From: Chloroflexota bacterium
Lineage (GTDB): Bacteria; Chloroflexota; Anaerolineae; Anaerolineales; UBA11858
Length of the DNA stretch: 46,994 nucleotides
NCBI GenBank assembly: GCA_016865865.1
Contig: VGOC01000019.1
Location: 1-46,994, forward strand
Reading direction: 5' to 3'
In this document: one piece after another, positions 7,541-17,254 of the stretch
Position numbering within the stretch: the stretch's first letter is position 1
How the letters are laid out: every line of letters begins with the position of its first letter
Made by a program: the position numbers and the translations under genes
The notes under the pieces: model-generated
What the model was told of the DNA's origin: nothing
Databases searched by the model: none
What the model saw: only the letters and a program-made list of their open reading frames with translations

Positions 7541-9503
7541 CAGGCCGCAATCGGATGGCCTGCCCCCCGCCGGGCGCTAACACCAGCTCCAGGGTCGAAG
7601 CGCTATCAACCAGCTCCTGTCGTATCTCGTAACCATGGGGGTTGTTCTCCCAATCGGCATCGAAACTATCGGCGTAGATTTCAGCCACATACTGCACAGC
7701 CGGATCGAGGAAAGATAACTCGATTTCCAGGATACGGGCGTTCTCGTCGGTGATGCTCCCGAGATACCAATCGTCGCTGTGGCGATCCTTGCGGACGATG
7801 GTGATGTACTCGCCGATCTCGCCGTTGAGCACGAGGGTTTCCTCCCAGTCCGTCGGTACATCCACGATGAACTGGAAGGCAGGATGCCCTCTGTAATTTT
7901 CAGGCATGTCGGCGGCCATCTGCAGGGGGCTGTAGAGCACAACCATCAAAGCCAACTGCTTGGCCAGGGTGGTGCGCTCGCGGTTTTTGGGATTTTTGCC
8001 CTGGAACGTCAGATCGAAGAGGCCGGGCGTGTAATCCAGCGGGCCGCACAACATCCTCGTGAAGGGGATCACGGTAGTATGTTCAGGCGGATTGCCGCCG
8101 TCTGGGCCCCAGGCGTTCCATTCCATGCCGCGCACGCCCTCGCGGGTCATCAGGTTGGGGTAAGTGCGCCGCAGACCGGTATCCTTGACCGGCTCGTGCA
8201 CATCCAGCATGATCTTGCGCTGAGCGGCCAACTCGACCACTTCTTGATGGTGCCGCACCATGCGCTGGCCGTGATGCCACTCGACGCCATCTATAAGTGT
8301 GCTGGCGTAGCCGGTTTTGACAGTATCCACGCCCAGGGATTCATACAACGTAAAAGCCTCCGCCATCTGGCGCTCGTAATTGAGCACATCTCCGCCGGTC
8401 TCGTGATGGCCGATCAGGCGCACGCCTTTTTCCTTTGCATAACGGGCGACCTCTTCGAGATCGAAGTCCGGGTAGGACGTGGTGAAATCGAAAGCATCCT
8501 TGCTGTTGAGAAAGCCCTCATCCCAACCGATATTCCAACCCTCCACCAGAACTCCCTCGATGCCGTAATCCGCCGCAAAATCAATATAACGTTTGGCGTT
8601 CGCGGTGGTAGCCCCATGACTCGGGCCGCTGCCCCAGGAATAGATTCCCAGGTGCATCCCCCACCAGATGCCGATGTATTTGCACGACCTGACCCAGGAG
8701 ACATCCCCCAGGACGTTCGGTTCGTTGAGGTTGAGGATCAAATACGAAGTAATCAGGTCGCCCGGCCTCTCGGCGATTTGCAGCGTGCGCCAGGGCGTTC
8801 TGTGCGGAGTCGCAGCCCTGATCCTGACCACGTTCGCCTCCGGGTCCGAATGCCATGGCACCAGTTCGCATTCCAACCCGCTGCCTCCCGCGCCTTTCAG
8901 GACCATGGCGGCGTAATCGGTCAGGTTCGCCTCATGGATGGCCAGGTACAACCCATCTGCGGTTTCGAGGGTCAACGGGGTATGCACCTTCGCCAGCGAG
9001 CTGACCGGGGATCGCTGGAACAGGTACTCGTAGCGATGCTCCTGGTAAGCCGGAATCCACCAGGCCAGATGATCGGCAGCGAAGTCGAAACTGGTCTGCT
9101 CATCGGCGATTCGAAAATCGGTCAGATTTGGTTGTTTGGGGAACTCATAACGAAAGCCCAGGCCGTCATCGAAGAGGCGGAAGACGATGATCAACTCGCG
9201 CCGCAAGATGGACTCTTCCTGCAGGTGGAGTTTCATCTCGTTGTAATGCTCCCGGATGTAGCGCGCCTCCCCCCAGGGTTGTTCCCAGGTCTCGTCGAAG
9301 GTTCTGCGCTCGAGGTTGGTCACGAAAAAGCCCCGGTCTAGGGGTGGATCGCCTTCGAGAAGGAATCCCAAACGAGAAGGCTCTAAGATAACCTTGTTCT
9401 TATACTCCAGCGAGTAGAAAGGCGAGCCATGTCCATCCAAAGAGAAAACAACTTGAATATGGCCGTCAGGGGATCGAAGGGTGTAGTCGGGTTGTGCAGG
9501 CAT
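7479..9503 (-). CDS. Glycoside hydrolase family 97 (alpha-glucosidase SusB-like)
   Basis: 674 residues, typical for GH97: N-terminal beta-supersandwich, catalytic barrel and C-terminal beta domain. Visible signatures are GWNIGWDEGF, HHETGG (about 366), DVHEPV (about 434) and REGVRGMEWNAW (about 456). The Glu residues in these places match the inverting alpha-glucosidase branch, and Gly in VKTGYAS replaces the Asp nucleophile of the retaining alpha-galactosidase branch (family knowledge). No signal peptide is evident (starts MPAQPDYTLRSPDGH), so it may act in the cytoplasm. It lies 15 bp downstream of the alcohol dehydrogenase gene. Confidence 0.92.
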   Translation of the reverse strand: MPAQPDYTLRSPDGHIQVVFSLDGHGSPFYSLEYKNKVILEPSRLGFLLEGDPPLDRGFFVTNLERRTFDETWEQPWGEARYIREHYNEMKLHLQEESILRRELIIVFRLFDDGLGFRYEFPKQPNLTDFRIADEQTSFDFAADHLAWWIPAYQEHRYEYLFQRSPVSSLAKVHTPLTLETADGLYLAIHEANLTDYAAMVLKGAGGSGLECELVPWHSDPEANVVRIRAATPHRTPWRTLQIAERPGDLITSYLILNLNEPNVLGDVSWVRSCKYIGIWWGMHLGIYSWGSGPSHGATTANAKRYIDFAADYGIEGVLVEGWNIGWDEGFLNSKDAFDFTTSYPDFDLEEVARYAKEKGVRLIGHHETGGDVLNYERQMAEAFTLYESLGVDTVKTGYASTLIDGVEWHHGQRMVRHHQEVVELAAQRKIMLDVHEPVKDTGLRRTYPNLMTREGVRGMEWNAWGPDGGNPPEHTTVIPFTRMLCGPLDYTPGLFDLTFQGKNPKNRERTTLAKQLALMVVLYSPLQMAADMPENYRGHPAFQFIVDVPTDWEETLVLNGEIGEYITIVRKDRHSDDWYLGSITDENARILEIELSFLDPAVQYVAEIYADSFDADWENNPHGYEIRQELVDSASTLELVLAPGGGQAIRLRPAIQSWFLQDVGALEASAPGG

Positions 9504-9518
9504 AGATTTCCCATCAAC

Positions 9519-10547
9519 TCAAGCGATTCGCAACACTTTTACGCCTCGGATCTTGCGAGTCTCGAGCTCGATCAAGGCCTGATTGGCGTCTTCCAGGGCG
9601 TATTCCTGATATTCGGGTCTGATGCCCATCTCGGCGGCCAACTCGAGGAATTCGCTCACATCGCGGCGGCTGACATTGGCGACGCTCTTGATCTCCTTCT
9701 CCATCCACAGGTGAGCCGGGTAGTCCAGCTCGAGCAAACAGCCCTTGTCGCTCTCATCCTTGCGGATGGCGTTGATCACCAACCTGCCACCGGGGGCCAG
9801 ATTCTTCAAGGCCCCGACCACCGGCTTCCAGACAGGCGTGGTATCAATGATGGCGGCTAACTTTTCGGGGGATTCGTCCCCGGTATCGCCGACCCAGACC
9901 GCGCCCAGCTCGCGGGCGAAGGCCTGCTCCTGTTCACTGCGGGCAAAAACGAATATCCTGGTATGTGGATAGCGGCGCGTCGCCATCTTGAGCGCCAGAT
10001 GGCCTGAACCCCCAAACCCGGTCAGACCCAGGTTCTGACCGTCTTCGAGATTCGTCAACCGCAGGGAGCGGTAGCCAATCGCCCCGGCACACAGAAGCGG
10101 CGCGGCCTCGGCGTCCGAAAAAATCTCGGGGATGGGGAAGGCAAACATCTCGGGAATCGTCATAAACTCCGCATAGCCTCCATGGACATCACGGCCCGTG
10201 GCCTTGAACTGCGGGCAGAGATTCTCCTCGCCTGCCAGACAATACGTACATCCCCCACAAGCCGAGAAAATCCAGGCCACGCCGACACGATCCCCGGCGT
10301 CGAATCTTCGTGCCCCTTCGCCAGCCCCAACGACCCGCCCGACAACTTGATGGCCGGGGATCACCGGTAGGCGCGGCGGGGGCATGCGGCCCTCGATCTC
10401 ATCCAGTTCGGTATGACAAACCCCGCAAACCGAGACTTCGAGCAGGATTTCGCCCTCGGCGGGGACCGGACGCGGCAACTCTCCCGATTCCAGGGGGAAG
10501 GGATCACTATCGAGATCGGTGAGCTTTTTTAGCAACATAGCTTTCAT
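9519..10547 (-). CDS. Zinc-dependent alcohol dehydrogenase (MDR superfamily)
   Basis: 342 residues from the ATG at 10547, which has GGAGG upstream; a longer frame to 10613 would run into intergenic repeat. Domains: GroES-like N-terminal catalytic fold with CGVCHTELDEIEG (catalytic Zn Cys), GHQVVGRV (Zn His), the four-Cys structural zinc site CGGCTYCLAGEENLC, and a Rossmann domain with a glycine motif (LTGFGGSGHLAL). Oxidises an alcohol or reduces an aldehyde with NAD(P); substrate unknown. Likely co-transcribed with the GH97 gene 15 bp downstream. Confidence 0.9.
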   Translation of the reverse strand: MKAMLLKKLTDLDSDPFPLESGELPRPVPAEGEILLEVSVCGVCHTELDEIEGRMPPPRLPVIPGHQVVGRVVGAGEGARRFDAGDRVGVAWIFSACGGCTYCLAGEENLCPQFKATGRDVHGGYAEFMTIPEMFAFPIPEIFSDAEAAPLLCAGAIGYRSLRLTNLEDGQNLGLTGFGGSGHLALKMATRRYPHTRIFVFARSEQEQAFARELGAVWVGDTGDESPEKLAAIIDTTPVWKPVVGALKNLAPGGRLVINAIRKDESDKGCLLELDYPAHLWMEKEIKSVANVSRRDVSEFLELAAEMGIRPEYQEYALEDANQALIELETRKIRGVKVLRIA

Positions 10548-10577
10548 AGCGCGGCCTCCAGCCGCAACCAAACATTC

Positions 10578-10650
10578 AACCGCGGAGAGCGCTGGGATCG
10601 CAGAGAAAAACAAATATAAGCTCCGCGCTCTCAGCGTGCTCTGCGGTTAA
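10578..10650. repeat. Imperfect inverted repeat between methyltransferase and alcohol dehydrogenase genes
   Basis: The left arm starting AACCGCGGAGAGCGCTGGG pairs imperfectly with the right arm CTCTCAGCGTGCTCTGCGGTT across about 15 nt of A-rich loop. The CTCTGCGGT unit also appears at 2851-2860. It looks like dispersed repeat DNA and could act as a stem-loop between the two minus-strand transcription units. Confidence 0.6.
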
Positions 10651-10679
10651 ACATTTGCGCGAGCGAAGAAGTAAACTCA

Positions 10680-11438
10680 CTACCAATTCAAGCCCAAAAA
10701 CACGAATGTGGAGCCTGGCTCCAATAGGCTATGTCCGAAGGGCAGCGATTTTGGCTGGAAGCCAGCCTCACGGATCAACCGCATCCAATCATCATGACTA
10801 AAAAGACCGAGTTCATGGCGATCTTCCACGCAGCGCACCGCATTATCTCCCCGGCGCAAGAGATACACCATGTACACAAGGTAGCGGGTATCCTCAGGGT
10901 CGGGATCCCACGCCCATTCGAGATAACGCAGGCTACACCCTTCGCCGTCATGGCCGCCATGATCCGTGGATGTCTTGAAGGTTTCCCGGACTTGATCTGG
11001 CGCGAACAGGGCAACGCCTCCGGGTTTGCAGTGACAATAGGCGGTTTCGATAGCGCGCCGCAGATCAGATTCAGTCGTCATGTAGGCAATCGCATCGTGA
11101 ATGAAAACCACATCGAATTGCCGCCCCAGCCGGATGTCGCGCATATCCCCTTGCAGATGTTCACATTCGGGATTCAACTTCCGGCTGACTGCCAACATTC
11201 CCGGCGACAAATCTACCAGGGTCAACTCGAAATGCGCTTTCAGGTGCGAGGCGTTATTGCCGCCCCCGCAGCCGAGTTCGAGCATCGTCTTGGGGGGATA
11301 ACCGCAATGGGAAAGAATGGTCTGGCGGTAGAATTCCGCCTCCTCGGCGTATTCTTCGGGCGCAGAAAGAACAGGCCACCAGTCAGCCAATTCACGATAG
11401 AGTTTAGGGAGATGAGTAGGCTCTACCATAACCGTCAT
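10680..11438 (-). CDS. Class I SAM-dependent methyltransferase
   Basis: 252 residues. Motif I is MLELGCGGGNNASHL, followed by the acidic FELTLVDLSPGML loop and FDVVFIHDAIAYM (motif IV). The substrate is not deducible. The start codon overlaps the stop of the upstream cysteine-desulfurase-like gene (ATGA), so the two are translationally coupled and may act on the same pathway, for example modification of a sulfur- or amine-containing small molecule (speculative). Confidence 0.85.
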   Translation of the reverse strand: MTVMVEPTHLPKLYRELADWWPVLSAPEEYAEEAEFYRQTILSHCGYPPKTMLELGCGGGNNASHLKAHFELTLVDLSPGMLAVSRKLNPECEHLQGDMRDIRLGRQFDVVFIHDAIAYMTTESDLRRAIETAYCHCKPGGVALFAPDQVRETFKTSTDHGGHDGEGCSLRYLEWAWDPDPEDTRYLVYMVYLLRRGDNAVRCVEDRHELGLFSHDDWMRLIREAGFQPKSLPFGHSLLEPGSTFVFLGLNW

Positions 11439-12703
11439 ATCGTAACTACGATTATCTCTCTCAACGCGTCGCCGAGACGATAGACTTCTTCGACCGTGTT
11501 ATAGTGCACCGCACCGATGCGCAACATGCCTCCGCTGTCCTCGACGCCCAATCGCTGGGTCACGGCCAGGGCGTAGTAATTGCCATCCCAAACGTAGATG
11601 CCGCGCCTGCCCAACTCCTCGGCAAGCTGTCGGGGATGGAAGCCATCCAGGTTGATCGAGAAGGTCGGCACGCGCTCATCCAGGCGACGCACATCAGTCA
11701 GACCATAGATCGTCACTTCCGGGATCGAGGTCAGCACGTCTAGCAGGGCGCGATTGATCTCGAACTCATAGGCCTTGATGGCAGCCATGCCCTGGCGAAG
11801 GCGCAGCGCCCTGCCGCTGAAATCCTCCTGATAGCGCGCCAGGTGGTCGCCGCCGAATTGCTCGCCGATCCATTCGAAATATTCCATCGCGCCCAGCACG
11901 CCGGCGATGCCCTCGTGGTTGGCGGTGCCAGTCTCCCACTTGCCGGGGGGATCATTCGGCGCTGGCCGGACTTTGTAGGCTTTCAGTCCCTCGAGGAGTT
12001 CATAGCGTCCGTACAGCATGCCCACATGCGTCGAAAACCATTTATACGCCGAGGAGACCAGAAAATCGCAGCCGAGCTTCTGCACATCAATGATCCCGTG
12101 AGGGGCATACTGCACCGCATCCACGTACACCAAAGCGCCCGCCTCTTTGGCCATGCGGGTGATCTTCTGGATCGGGTTGATCGTGCCGAGGGCGTTAGAG
12201 GCGTATCCTACCGCCGCCAGCCTGGGCCTCTTCTCCAGGGCGCGCGCCAGACTCTCCATATTCAACGTGCCCTCTTCGACGTCGAAATCCACCCACTCGA
12301 CTTCGCAGCCGCGCTCCGCGGCGATCAGAGTCCAGGGGGTGATATTAGCGTCATGATCCAACCGGGTTACCACGATCTGATCCCCCGGTTCCAATAGATG
12401 CGCCAGCGAGCGGCTGAGGTGAAGGGTCAGCGAGGTCATGTTGGAGCCGAAGATGATCTCTTCTGGCCGAGAAGCGTTGTAGAAATCTTTGCACGCGGCG
12501 CGGGCCTCGTCTAACACCTGATCTGAGGCGCGGCTGGTTTCGAAAGCACCGTGCCGGTTGGCGTTGGTCTGTGTGAGATAGGCGTTCACGCGATCCAGGG
12601 CCTGCTGGCAGATTTGTGTTCCGCCGGGGTTGTCTAAGAAGATCACCTGTTCGTCAGTCAGCGCGGGAAAGTGGGCGCGGATTTGGGAGATGTCTATGGT
12701 CAT
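11435..12703 (-). CDS. Cysteine desulfurase-like class V aminotransferase
   Basis: 422 residues. Begins FPALTDEQVIFLDNPGGTQI, a form typical of the cysteine desulfurase-like subfamily rather than IscS/SufS housekeeping enzymes. The PLP Lys is in SSAYKWFSTHVG (about residue 221), with VTRLDHDANITPW and VDAVQYAPHGIID as cofactor-binding elements. No sulfur-carrier or Suf genes lie nearby. Instead a methyltransferase follows with ATGA overlap. It may lyse cysteine or another amino acid; true desulfurase activity is unproven. Confidence 0.87.
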   Translation of the reverse strand: MTIDISQIRAHFPALTDEQVIFLDNPGGTQICQQALDRVNAYLTQTNANRHGAFETSRASDQVLDEARAACKDFYNASRPEEIIFGSNMTSLTLHLSRSLAHLLEPGDQIVVTRLDHDANITPWTLIAAERGCEVEWVDFDVEEGTLNMESLARALEKRPRLAAVGYASNALGTINPIQKITRMAKEAGALVYVDAVQYAPHGIIDVQKLGCDFLVSSAYKWFSTHVGMLYGRYELLEGLKAYKVRPAPNDPPGKWETGTANHEGIAGVLGAMEYFEWIGEQFGGDHLARYQEDFSGRALRLRQGMAAIKAYEFEINRALLDVLTSIPEVTIYGLTDVRRLDERVPTFSINLDGFHPRQLAEELGRRGIYVWDGNYYALAVTQRLGVEDSGGMLRIGAVHYNTVEEVYRLGDALREIIVVTI

Positions 12704-12775
12704 CGAAAGCCTCTGTTGGAATGAGTGATGAAACTATCCGTATTATAAAACAGAATATTTGCCGCCCCGCCCCCA

Positions 12776-12801
12776 CGTTCAAGAGTTTTTTCGGTGAACT
12801 C
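12776..12801. repeat. 26-bp repeat, copy 1 (CGTTC..GAGTTTTTTCGGTG..ACTC)
   Basis: Matches 13826-13851 in 23 of 26 positions. The two copies are directly repeated and flank the tRNA-Pro and M23 gene. Each contains GAGTT/AACTC-type complementarity around a T-rich centre. Confidence 0.6.
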
Positions 12802-12807
12802 CGAGAT

Positions 12808-12839
12808 AAAAAAATCCTCTACTTGAGAAGATAGAGGAT
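12808..12839 (-). terminator. Rho-independent terminator after tRNA-Pro
   Basis: On the minus strand an 8-bp perfect stem ATCCTCTA/TAGAGGAT with a 10-nt loop is followed by a run of seven T. It begins 4 nt past the tRNA 3' end. Confidence 0.85.
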
Positions 12840-12841
12840 CA

Positions 12842-12918
<77 letters not shown>

Positions 12919-12930
12919 ACAACGGAAGGA

Positions 12931-12959
12931 ATTATAGCCCAACCGCCAACTTCATGCAA
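12931..12959 (-). promoter_or_regulatory. Promoter of tRNA-Pro
   Basis: On the minus strand, TATAAT (12931-12936) is preceded at 17 nt by TTGCAT (12954-12959). The start of transcription would fall about 6 nt before the tRNA 5' end. Confidence 0.6.
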
Positions 12960-12971
12960 GCACTTTGGCGA

Positions 12972-12977
12972 TACAAT
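12972..12977 (+). promoter_or_regulatory. -10-like element, leaderless start of M23 gene
   Basis: TACAAT ends 6 nt before the ATG at 12984, and no Shine-Dalgarno is present. The -35 region is weak. Same geometry as five other genes in the window. Confidence 0.45.
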
Positions 12978-12983
12978 TACTCC

Positions 12984-13787
12984 ATGCACAAGCATAAACT
13001 CATCTCCCTGGCTTGCATAGTCGCCAGCCTGGCTTCTTGCACATCCCTCGGGGGAGAAAATATCCTCCCATCCCCGAGCATCGCCTCGGCCCCCAGCTCG
13101 ACGCCCACCCCTGGGCTTTTATCATCCCCCACGCAGGAAACTGCGGACTCCCTTGACGTTGGCACCGTTCCCCCAGGCTCTCCTACTCCCCAGCCTCCCC
13201 ACCCCAAACTCTGCTCCCCTCTCGCCGAACACCCCCTCGAGCAGCTCCCCGAGATCGTCTCCCAACCCTATGCTCCCCCGCCGCCCGGCAGAGATGAGCG
13301 CCATCACGGCGTAGATTTTGCCTACTACCGTCACGAAGGCCGCGCCTCCATCGCCGGCGAAGGGGTGCAGGCTATCATGGCTGGGCGCGTTGCTGCCGCT
13401 ATCCAGGACCGCCTTCCCTATGGCAACATGGTCATCATCGAGACGCCCTACGAAAATATCCCCCCGGGAGTTCTCGCTGCCATCGAAATTCCCAAGGGGT
13501 CTTCGCTCTACCATCTCTACGCCCATTTCGCCGAAACCCCACTGATCGCATTGGATCAACAGGTCGAGTGCGGGCAGCTATTGGGCTATGTCGGTCGAAC
13601 TGGCTATAATGTCCCTGTGGCCCACCTACACCTGGAGACGCGCCTCGGCCCGCCAGGCGCAAGCTTCGAAAGCATGGTCTTCTACGACGCCCAGGCCACC
13701 CCCAAGGAGCAGGCAGCCTATGTCCGTTGGAGGACGAGCGGGGAGTTCCAACACTTCGACCCTATGGAAATCCTGATCGGTCGCTAA
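12984..13787 (+). CDS. M23/LytM-family peptidase lipoprotein
   Basis: 267 residues. The N-terminus MHKHKLISLACIVASLASC is a lipoprotein signal with Cys after LAS. A Pro/Ser/Thr-rich spacer (residues 25-80) follows, then the catalytic domain with HHGVDFAYY (metal His and Asp), HLYAHF and VAHLHLETR (HxH). All zinc and catalytic ligands of M23 peptidases are present, so it may cleave peptidoglycan or other Gly-containing peptides outside the membrane. Alone on the plus strand, convergent with the kinase gene downstream. Confidence 0.85.
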   Translation: MHKHKLISLACIVASLASCTSLGGENILPSPSIASAPSSTPTPGLLSSPTQETADSLDVGTVPPGSPTPQPPHPKLCSPLAEHPLEQLPEIVSQPYAPPPPGRDERHHGVDFAYYRHEGRASIAGEGVQAIMAGRVAAAIQDRLPYGNMVIIETPYENIPPGVLAAIEIPKGSSLYHLYAHFAETPLIALDQQVECGQLLGYVGRTGYNVPVAHLHLETRLGPPGASFESMVFYDAQATPKEQAAYVRWRTSGEFQHFDPMEILIGR

Positions 13788-13825
13788 TATGACTGCGCAA
13801 GGTAACCCCCCAGGCCTTGCCGCCT

Positions 13826-13851
13826 CGTTCTGGAGTTTTTTCGGTGGACTC
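13826..13851. repeat. 26-bp repeat, copy 2
   Basis: 23/26 identical to 12776-12801 in the same orientation, 1.05 kb away. Located between the convergent M23 and histidine kinase genes. Confidence 0.6.
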
Positions 13852-13862
13852 ATAAACGGCAA

Positions 13863-16800
13863 TCAACTTTTTTGCACTGTACTTCCTTGACGTGAAGGTA
13901 AAGTCATCATAAAGATACTCCCCTGCCCATCGGGAGGATCCTCCACCCAAATTTTACCACCATGAGCTTCGATCACCAGCCGGCTGAAGGCCAGCCCCAA
14001 GCCAGCGCCGCGCCAGCGCCCAAACTGTCCAGAGATCTGTGCAAATCTCTCGAAAATGATCGAGCGATATTCTTCGGAGATCCCCGGACCTTGATCGGAA
14101 ACCCAGATGATGATTTCTTCATCTGCAGCATGAGCGGCGATGCGAACCTCCCCATTCTCGGTGGAAAACTTGACTGCGTTGTCCAACAAATTGGTGATCA
14201 CGCGCGAGATCTTGTCTTTATCAACAAAGACCACCGGCAAATCCTCAGCGACTTCATTGATCACCGAGATGCCATACTCTTCGGCGACCATTTCGATATC
14301 CATCAATAACTCGGTCACCAAAGCTGGTAGTTCAACTGGCTCTTTATTCAACTCGATGCGCCCCGATTGCATTCGAGCGACATCCAAAAGGGACATGATC
14401 AAACGCAGGACGCGCTTGGCGCCCCGTCGGGCAACCTGCAATGAGCGAGCGATCACCTCGTCGTGAAATTCTGACGGAATGGACTCGTCGAGCAGATCAA
14501 TGGACCCCAACACGGCGCTGACAGGCGAACGCAAGTCATGGATCAACGCATCGGCGATGGCCTCGCGTTCCTGGTTGACCTTGTGCTCCTCGGTCACATC
14601 TCGCCAGACGATCATCCATCCCAGGGCTTGATCGCCGGGCCCCATCACCAGCAGTGTATCCCGTTCGAGCACACTGATCGGCTCGACCCCAGGGACCTGA
14701 TAGACGCTCCTGGATGTAACCGGAATCTTCCCATCCGCCACTTCATCCAATAGAACCAGCAATTCCTGTCGCTGGTAACCCATTCTGGTGAGCACACCCT
14801 CCGACAAATCACGCAAATGCGTTCGAGCTAACTGCGCATTCGAAAGCCCGGTGAGATTCAGCGCAGGCTGGTTGAATAGTGTCACAAAACCCTCGGTATT
14901 GATCATCACGATGCTTTCGGCAACCGAATTGATTACCGCGGATAATTGCTCGCGTCGTTGGGTCGTTTCCGAGAAGAGGCGAGCATTCTGAATAGCCACA
15001 GCCGCCTGGTTAGCCAACTGTTCGACCAGGGATTGCTCATCATCCGAAAAGGCATCGAGCACAAAGCTCTCGAGCGTTATCACGCCCAGGGCGTTTCCTT
15101 CATGAAGGATGGGCACGCTCAACTGCGAGCGCGTTTTTCCTCCCAGTACATCGTAGAAATCTCCATCCAGGCGCACATCTCCCACATTTTGAACCTGGCC
15201 TGTTCTTAAAGCTCGCAGGGTTATACCTTTATTCATCGGGAGAGTATCCAAGACAGGATAGCCATGTTTGGCCTCGAAATGCGCGAGGCCGGTCTCGAAA
15301 TCGTGTGTGATGATGCCCCCTATCGGCGCCTGGGTAAAGTCCACAGCGTAATTCAGGATGAGTCGGAACAGATGCTCCGAATGGCTGGCGGCAGATAACT
15401 CGCGCCCGACTGCCTCGAGAATGGCTAATTGATGAACCCGACGGGTGAGTTTTTCATCGGTCGTGGAATGCAATCGAGCATTGGCTACGGCTAAAGCAGC
15501 CTGAGCTGCGAATGTTTGTAGCAGTTCCACTTCTTCCCGGCTAAAATCGTGTGAGACATCATGAAAAACTGATAAGAAACCGATCTGCCCATCTGGGGTC
15601 ACGAGAGGGAAATCTGCGAATGCCTGAATGCCATCAGACTGTAAAGATAACGCCAATTCCACGGGCAACGAAGTATTTTTCATATCAGGGGTCAACAACA
15701 CCGTACCGGTGCGCATACAACGCGTTCGACGGCCGCTCCCAATGGAGAACTCTTTATTGCGTTGCGCAAACTCCTCTGACAGGCCGCGATGGGAAGCCAG
15801 ATGCACCATGTCCTCGCCGGGATCGTACAGGTAGATCGCGCTTCGTTGACTTCCTCCCACCTGGGCAACCGCCTGGCATACTTGAGACAGGACCTCCTCG
15901 AGGTCCAGGCTGGCGGTGATCTGACCGGTGAGTTGATTCAGCGTTTCGAGTTGGGCGGCGCGTTCCTGCACCTGGTCGTACAGTAAAGCATTGTCTATGG
16001 CAATGCTCACCTGGGCCGATAACGTTGTCAACAGGTCGAGGTCATATTGGGAGAATTCGACGCCGCTCAGGACATCGAAAACCGCCAGGCAGCCTATCAC
16101 CCGCTCAGGGGTTACCAGGGGCACCCCTAACCAGGATCGAGGCGTCGCCTCACTGGGAGGCAACCCGATGGGATCAGGGCCGCTCTGGATTTGTGGGGTC
16201 AAAATAATCGCTTCCCCCTCCCGGATCACCCGGTCGGTCAGACGGTCAGCCATTGGACGCCGCGGCCAGGGCGTCCTCTTCCCGAATTGGACGGCCAGGG
16301 GATACCATAATTCATCGGTATGGAAGTCAACCAGGGCAACATAAAAATTGTCCACCTCCAACACTTGCATCACCTGTTCCTGGATGATGGGTAGAAGATC
16401 GTCTAAATCCAGGGAGGAGCGTAACGCCTGGCCGACATTGCTGAGCGTGGAGAGTTCCCTGACCCTTTTTTGAAGGTCCGCCCTGGCGGCGGTTACGCCG
16501 TACAGAAGAACAGCGATCACCGCCAGGATGCCGCCCAAGGCAACGATATATTTGTTGCCCACGTATGCATAGCTCTCGACGCTCACCAATAAGAGGGGAA
16601 CCGGCAGCAATTCGATAATTGCCAGCGAAAAGAGGTCCCCCCGGTTCGACACCACCCCGTACCCCCATCGGGTGATACCATCCAACCAGATCAATAACCC
16701 ATGTAACAACACGAATGCGATCGCCGGCAGAGTTGCCATACCCCACACTTTTCCCCCAGCCATGTTGTACACCGTCATCTCTGGATTCCCTAATATCGTA

Positions 16801-17198
16801 AAGGCCAACGCGATCGGGACGACATTGATCCCCACTTCGAAGCCGAGATTCAACCACCATTCGCTGGCCTTAGAATGGCTTACGATAGGCACAGATTGAT
16901 AAATCCGGCGGATACAATAACCGAGGGATGTTCCAGAGGCGATGATCCAGATGGTAGTCTGTAGCCCGAAGATCAATCCACCCCCCAACGTGACTACGGA
17001 GATCAGGGTGACTTCGCCCAGGAAGATGCTGAGGGGGAAATTCGCCAGAAATATAACAAAACCTACAGCGGTAATGGCGGGCCAAAATTGTCCATTCAGT
17101 TGCAATCCGGGAAGAGCGCTCAACGCAAGAATCGACAGGCTGATCAAGATTATTGAAGCCCGAAAAAAGAAGTGCCTTTCGTGACGAATTGCTTTCAT
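13863..17198 (-). CDS. Membrane histidine kinase with three GAF domains and a PAS domain
   Basis: 1111 residues from the ATG at 17198 (MKAIRHERHFFFRASIILI). A longer frame to 17438 only overlaps the low-complexity tail of the upstream gene and is not credible. Residues 1-235: about eight membrane helices. GAF domains about 249-408, 409-575 and 583-745; PAS about 750-865; HisKA about 870-955 with phospho-acceptor His in ALIHDLRSPVSAVLGS; HATPase about 990-1095 with NLLDNAVKFS, VSDQGPGISEEY and GAGLGLAFSRLVIEAHGG. It lies 56 bp after the TPR gene, separated by a small palindromic repeat. No response regulator is adjacent. Confidence 0.93.
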   Translation of the reverse strand: MKAIRHERHFFFRASIILISLSILALSALPGLQLNGQFWPAITAVGFVIFLANFPLSIFLGEVTLISVVTLGGGLIFGLQTTIWIIASGTSLGYCIRRIYQSVPIVSHSKASEWWLNLGFEVGINVVPIALAFTILGNPEMTVYNMAGGKVWGMATLPAIAFVLLHGLLIWLDGITRWGYGVVSNRGDLFSLAIIELLPVPLLLVSVESYAYVGNKYIVALGGILAVIAVLLYGVTAARADLQKRVRELSTLSNVGQALRSSLDLDDLLPIIQEQVMQVLEVDNFYVALVDFHTDELWYPLAVQFGKRTPWPRRPMADRLTDRVIREGEAIILTPQIQSGPDPIGLPPSEATPRSWLGVPLVTPERVIGCLAVFDVLSGVEFSQYDLDLLTTLSAQVSIAIDNALLYDQVQERAAQLETLNQLTGQITASLDLEEVLSQVCQAVAQVGGSQRSAIYLYDPGEDMVHLASHRGLSEEFAQRNKEFSIGSGRRTRCMRTGTVLLTPDMKNTSLPVELALSLQSDGIQAFADFPLVTPDGQIGFLSVFHDVSHDFSREEVELLQTFAAQAALAVANARLHSTTDEKLTRRVHQLAILEAVGRELSAASHSEHLFRLILNYAVDFTQAPIGGIITHDFETGLAHFEAKHGYPVLDTLPMNKGITLRALRTGQVQNVGDVRLDGDFYDVLGGKTRSQLSVPILHEGNALGVITLESFVLDAFSDDEQSLVEQLANQAAVAIQNARLFSETTQRREQLSAVINSVAESIVMINTEGFVTLFNQPALNLTGLSNAQLARTHLRDLSEGVLTRMGYQRQELLVLLDEVADGKIPVTSRSVYQVPGVEPISVLERDTLLVMGPGDQALGWMIVWRDVTEEHKVNQEREAIADALIHDLRSPVSAVLGSIDLLDESIPSEFHDEVIARSLQVARRGAKRVLRLIMSLLDVARMQSGRIELNKEPVELPALVTELLMDIEMVAEEYGISVINEVAEDLPVVFVDKDKISRVITNLLDNAVKFSTENGEVRIAAHAADEEIIIWVSDQGPGISEEYRSIIFERFAQISGQFGRWRGAGLGLAFSRLVIEAHGGKIWVEDPPDGQGSIFMMTLPSRQGSTVQKS

Positions 17199-17217
17199 TG
17201 ATTCGGCTAATCCTGTC

Positions 17218-17240
17218 GTACAGGTTGGCAACCTGTCCGA
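17218..17240. repeat. Short palindrome ACAGGTTGGCAACCTGTC
   Basis: Near-perfect inverted repeat in the 56-bp gap between the TPR and kinase genes. It appears to be a truncated member of the 34-bp repeat found at 20531-20564 and 45313-45346, sharing the ACAGGTTG and CAACCTGTC half-sites. Confidence 0.55.
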
Positions 17241-17254
17241 TGATTTATGGGCGC

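Noticed and set aside
7779-9341. 520-codon open frame on the plus strand opposite the GH97 gene
   Set aside because: Composition is that of an antisense shadow of a GC-rich gene, with no domain motifs, while the minus strand encodes a complete GH97 enzyme.
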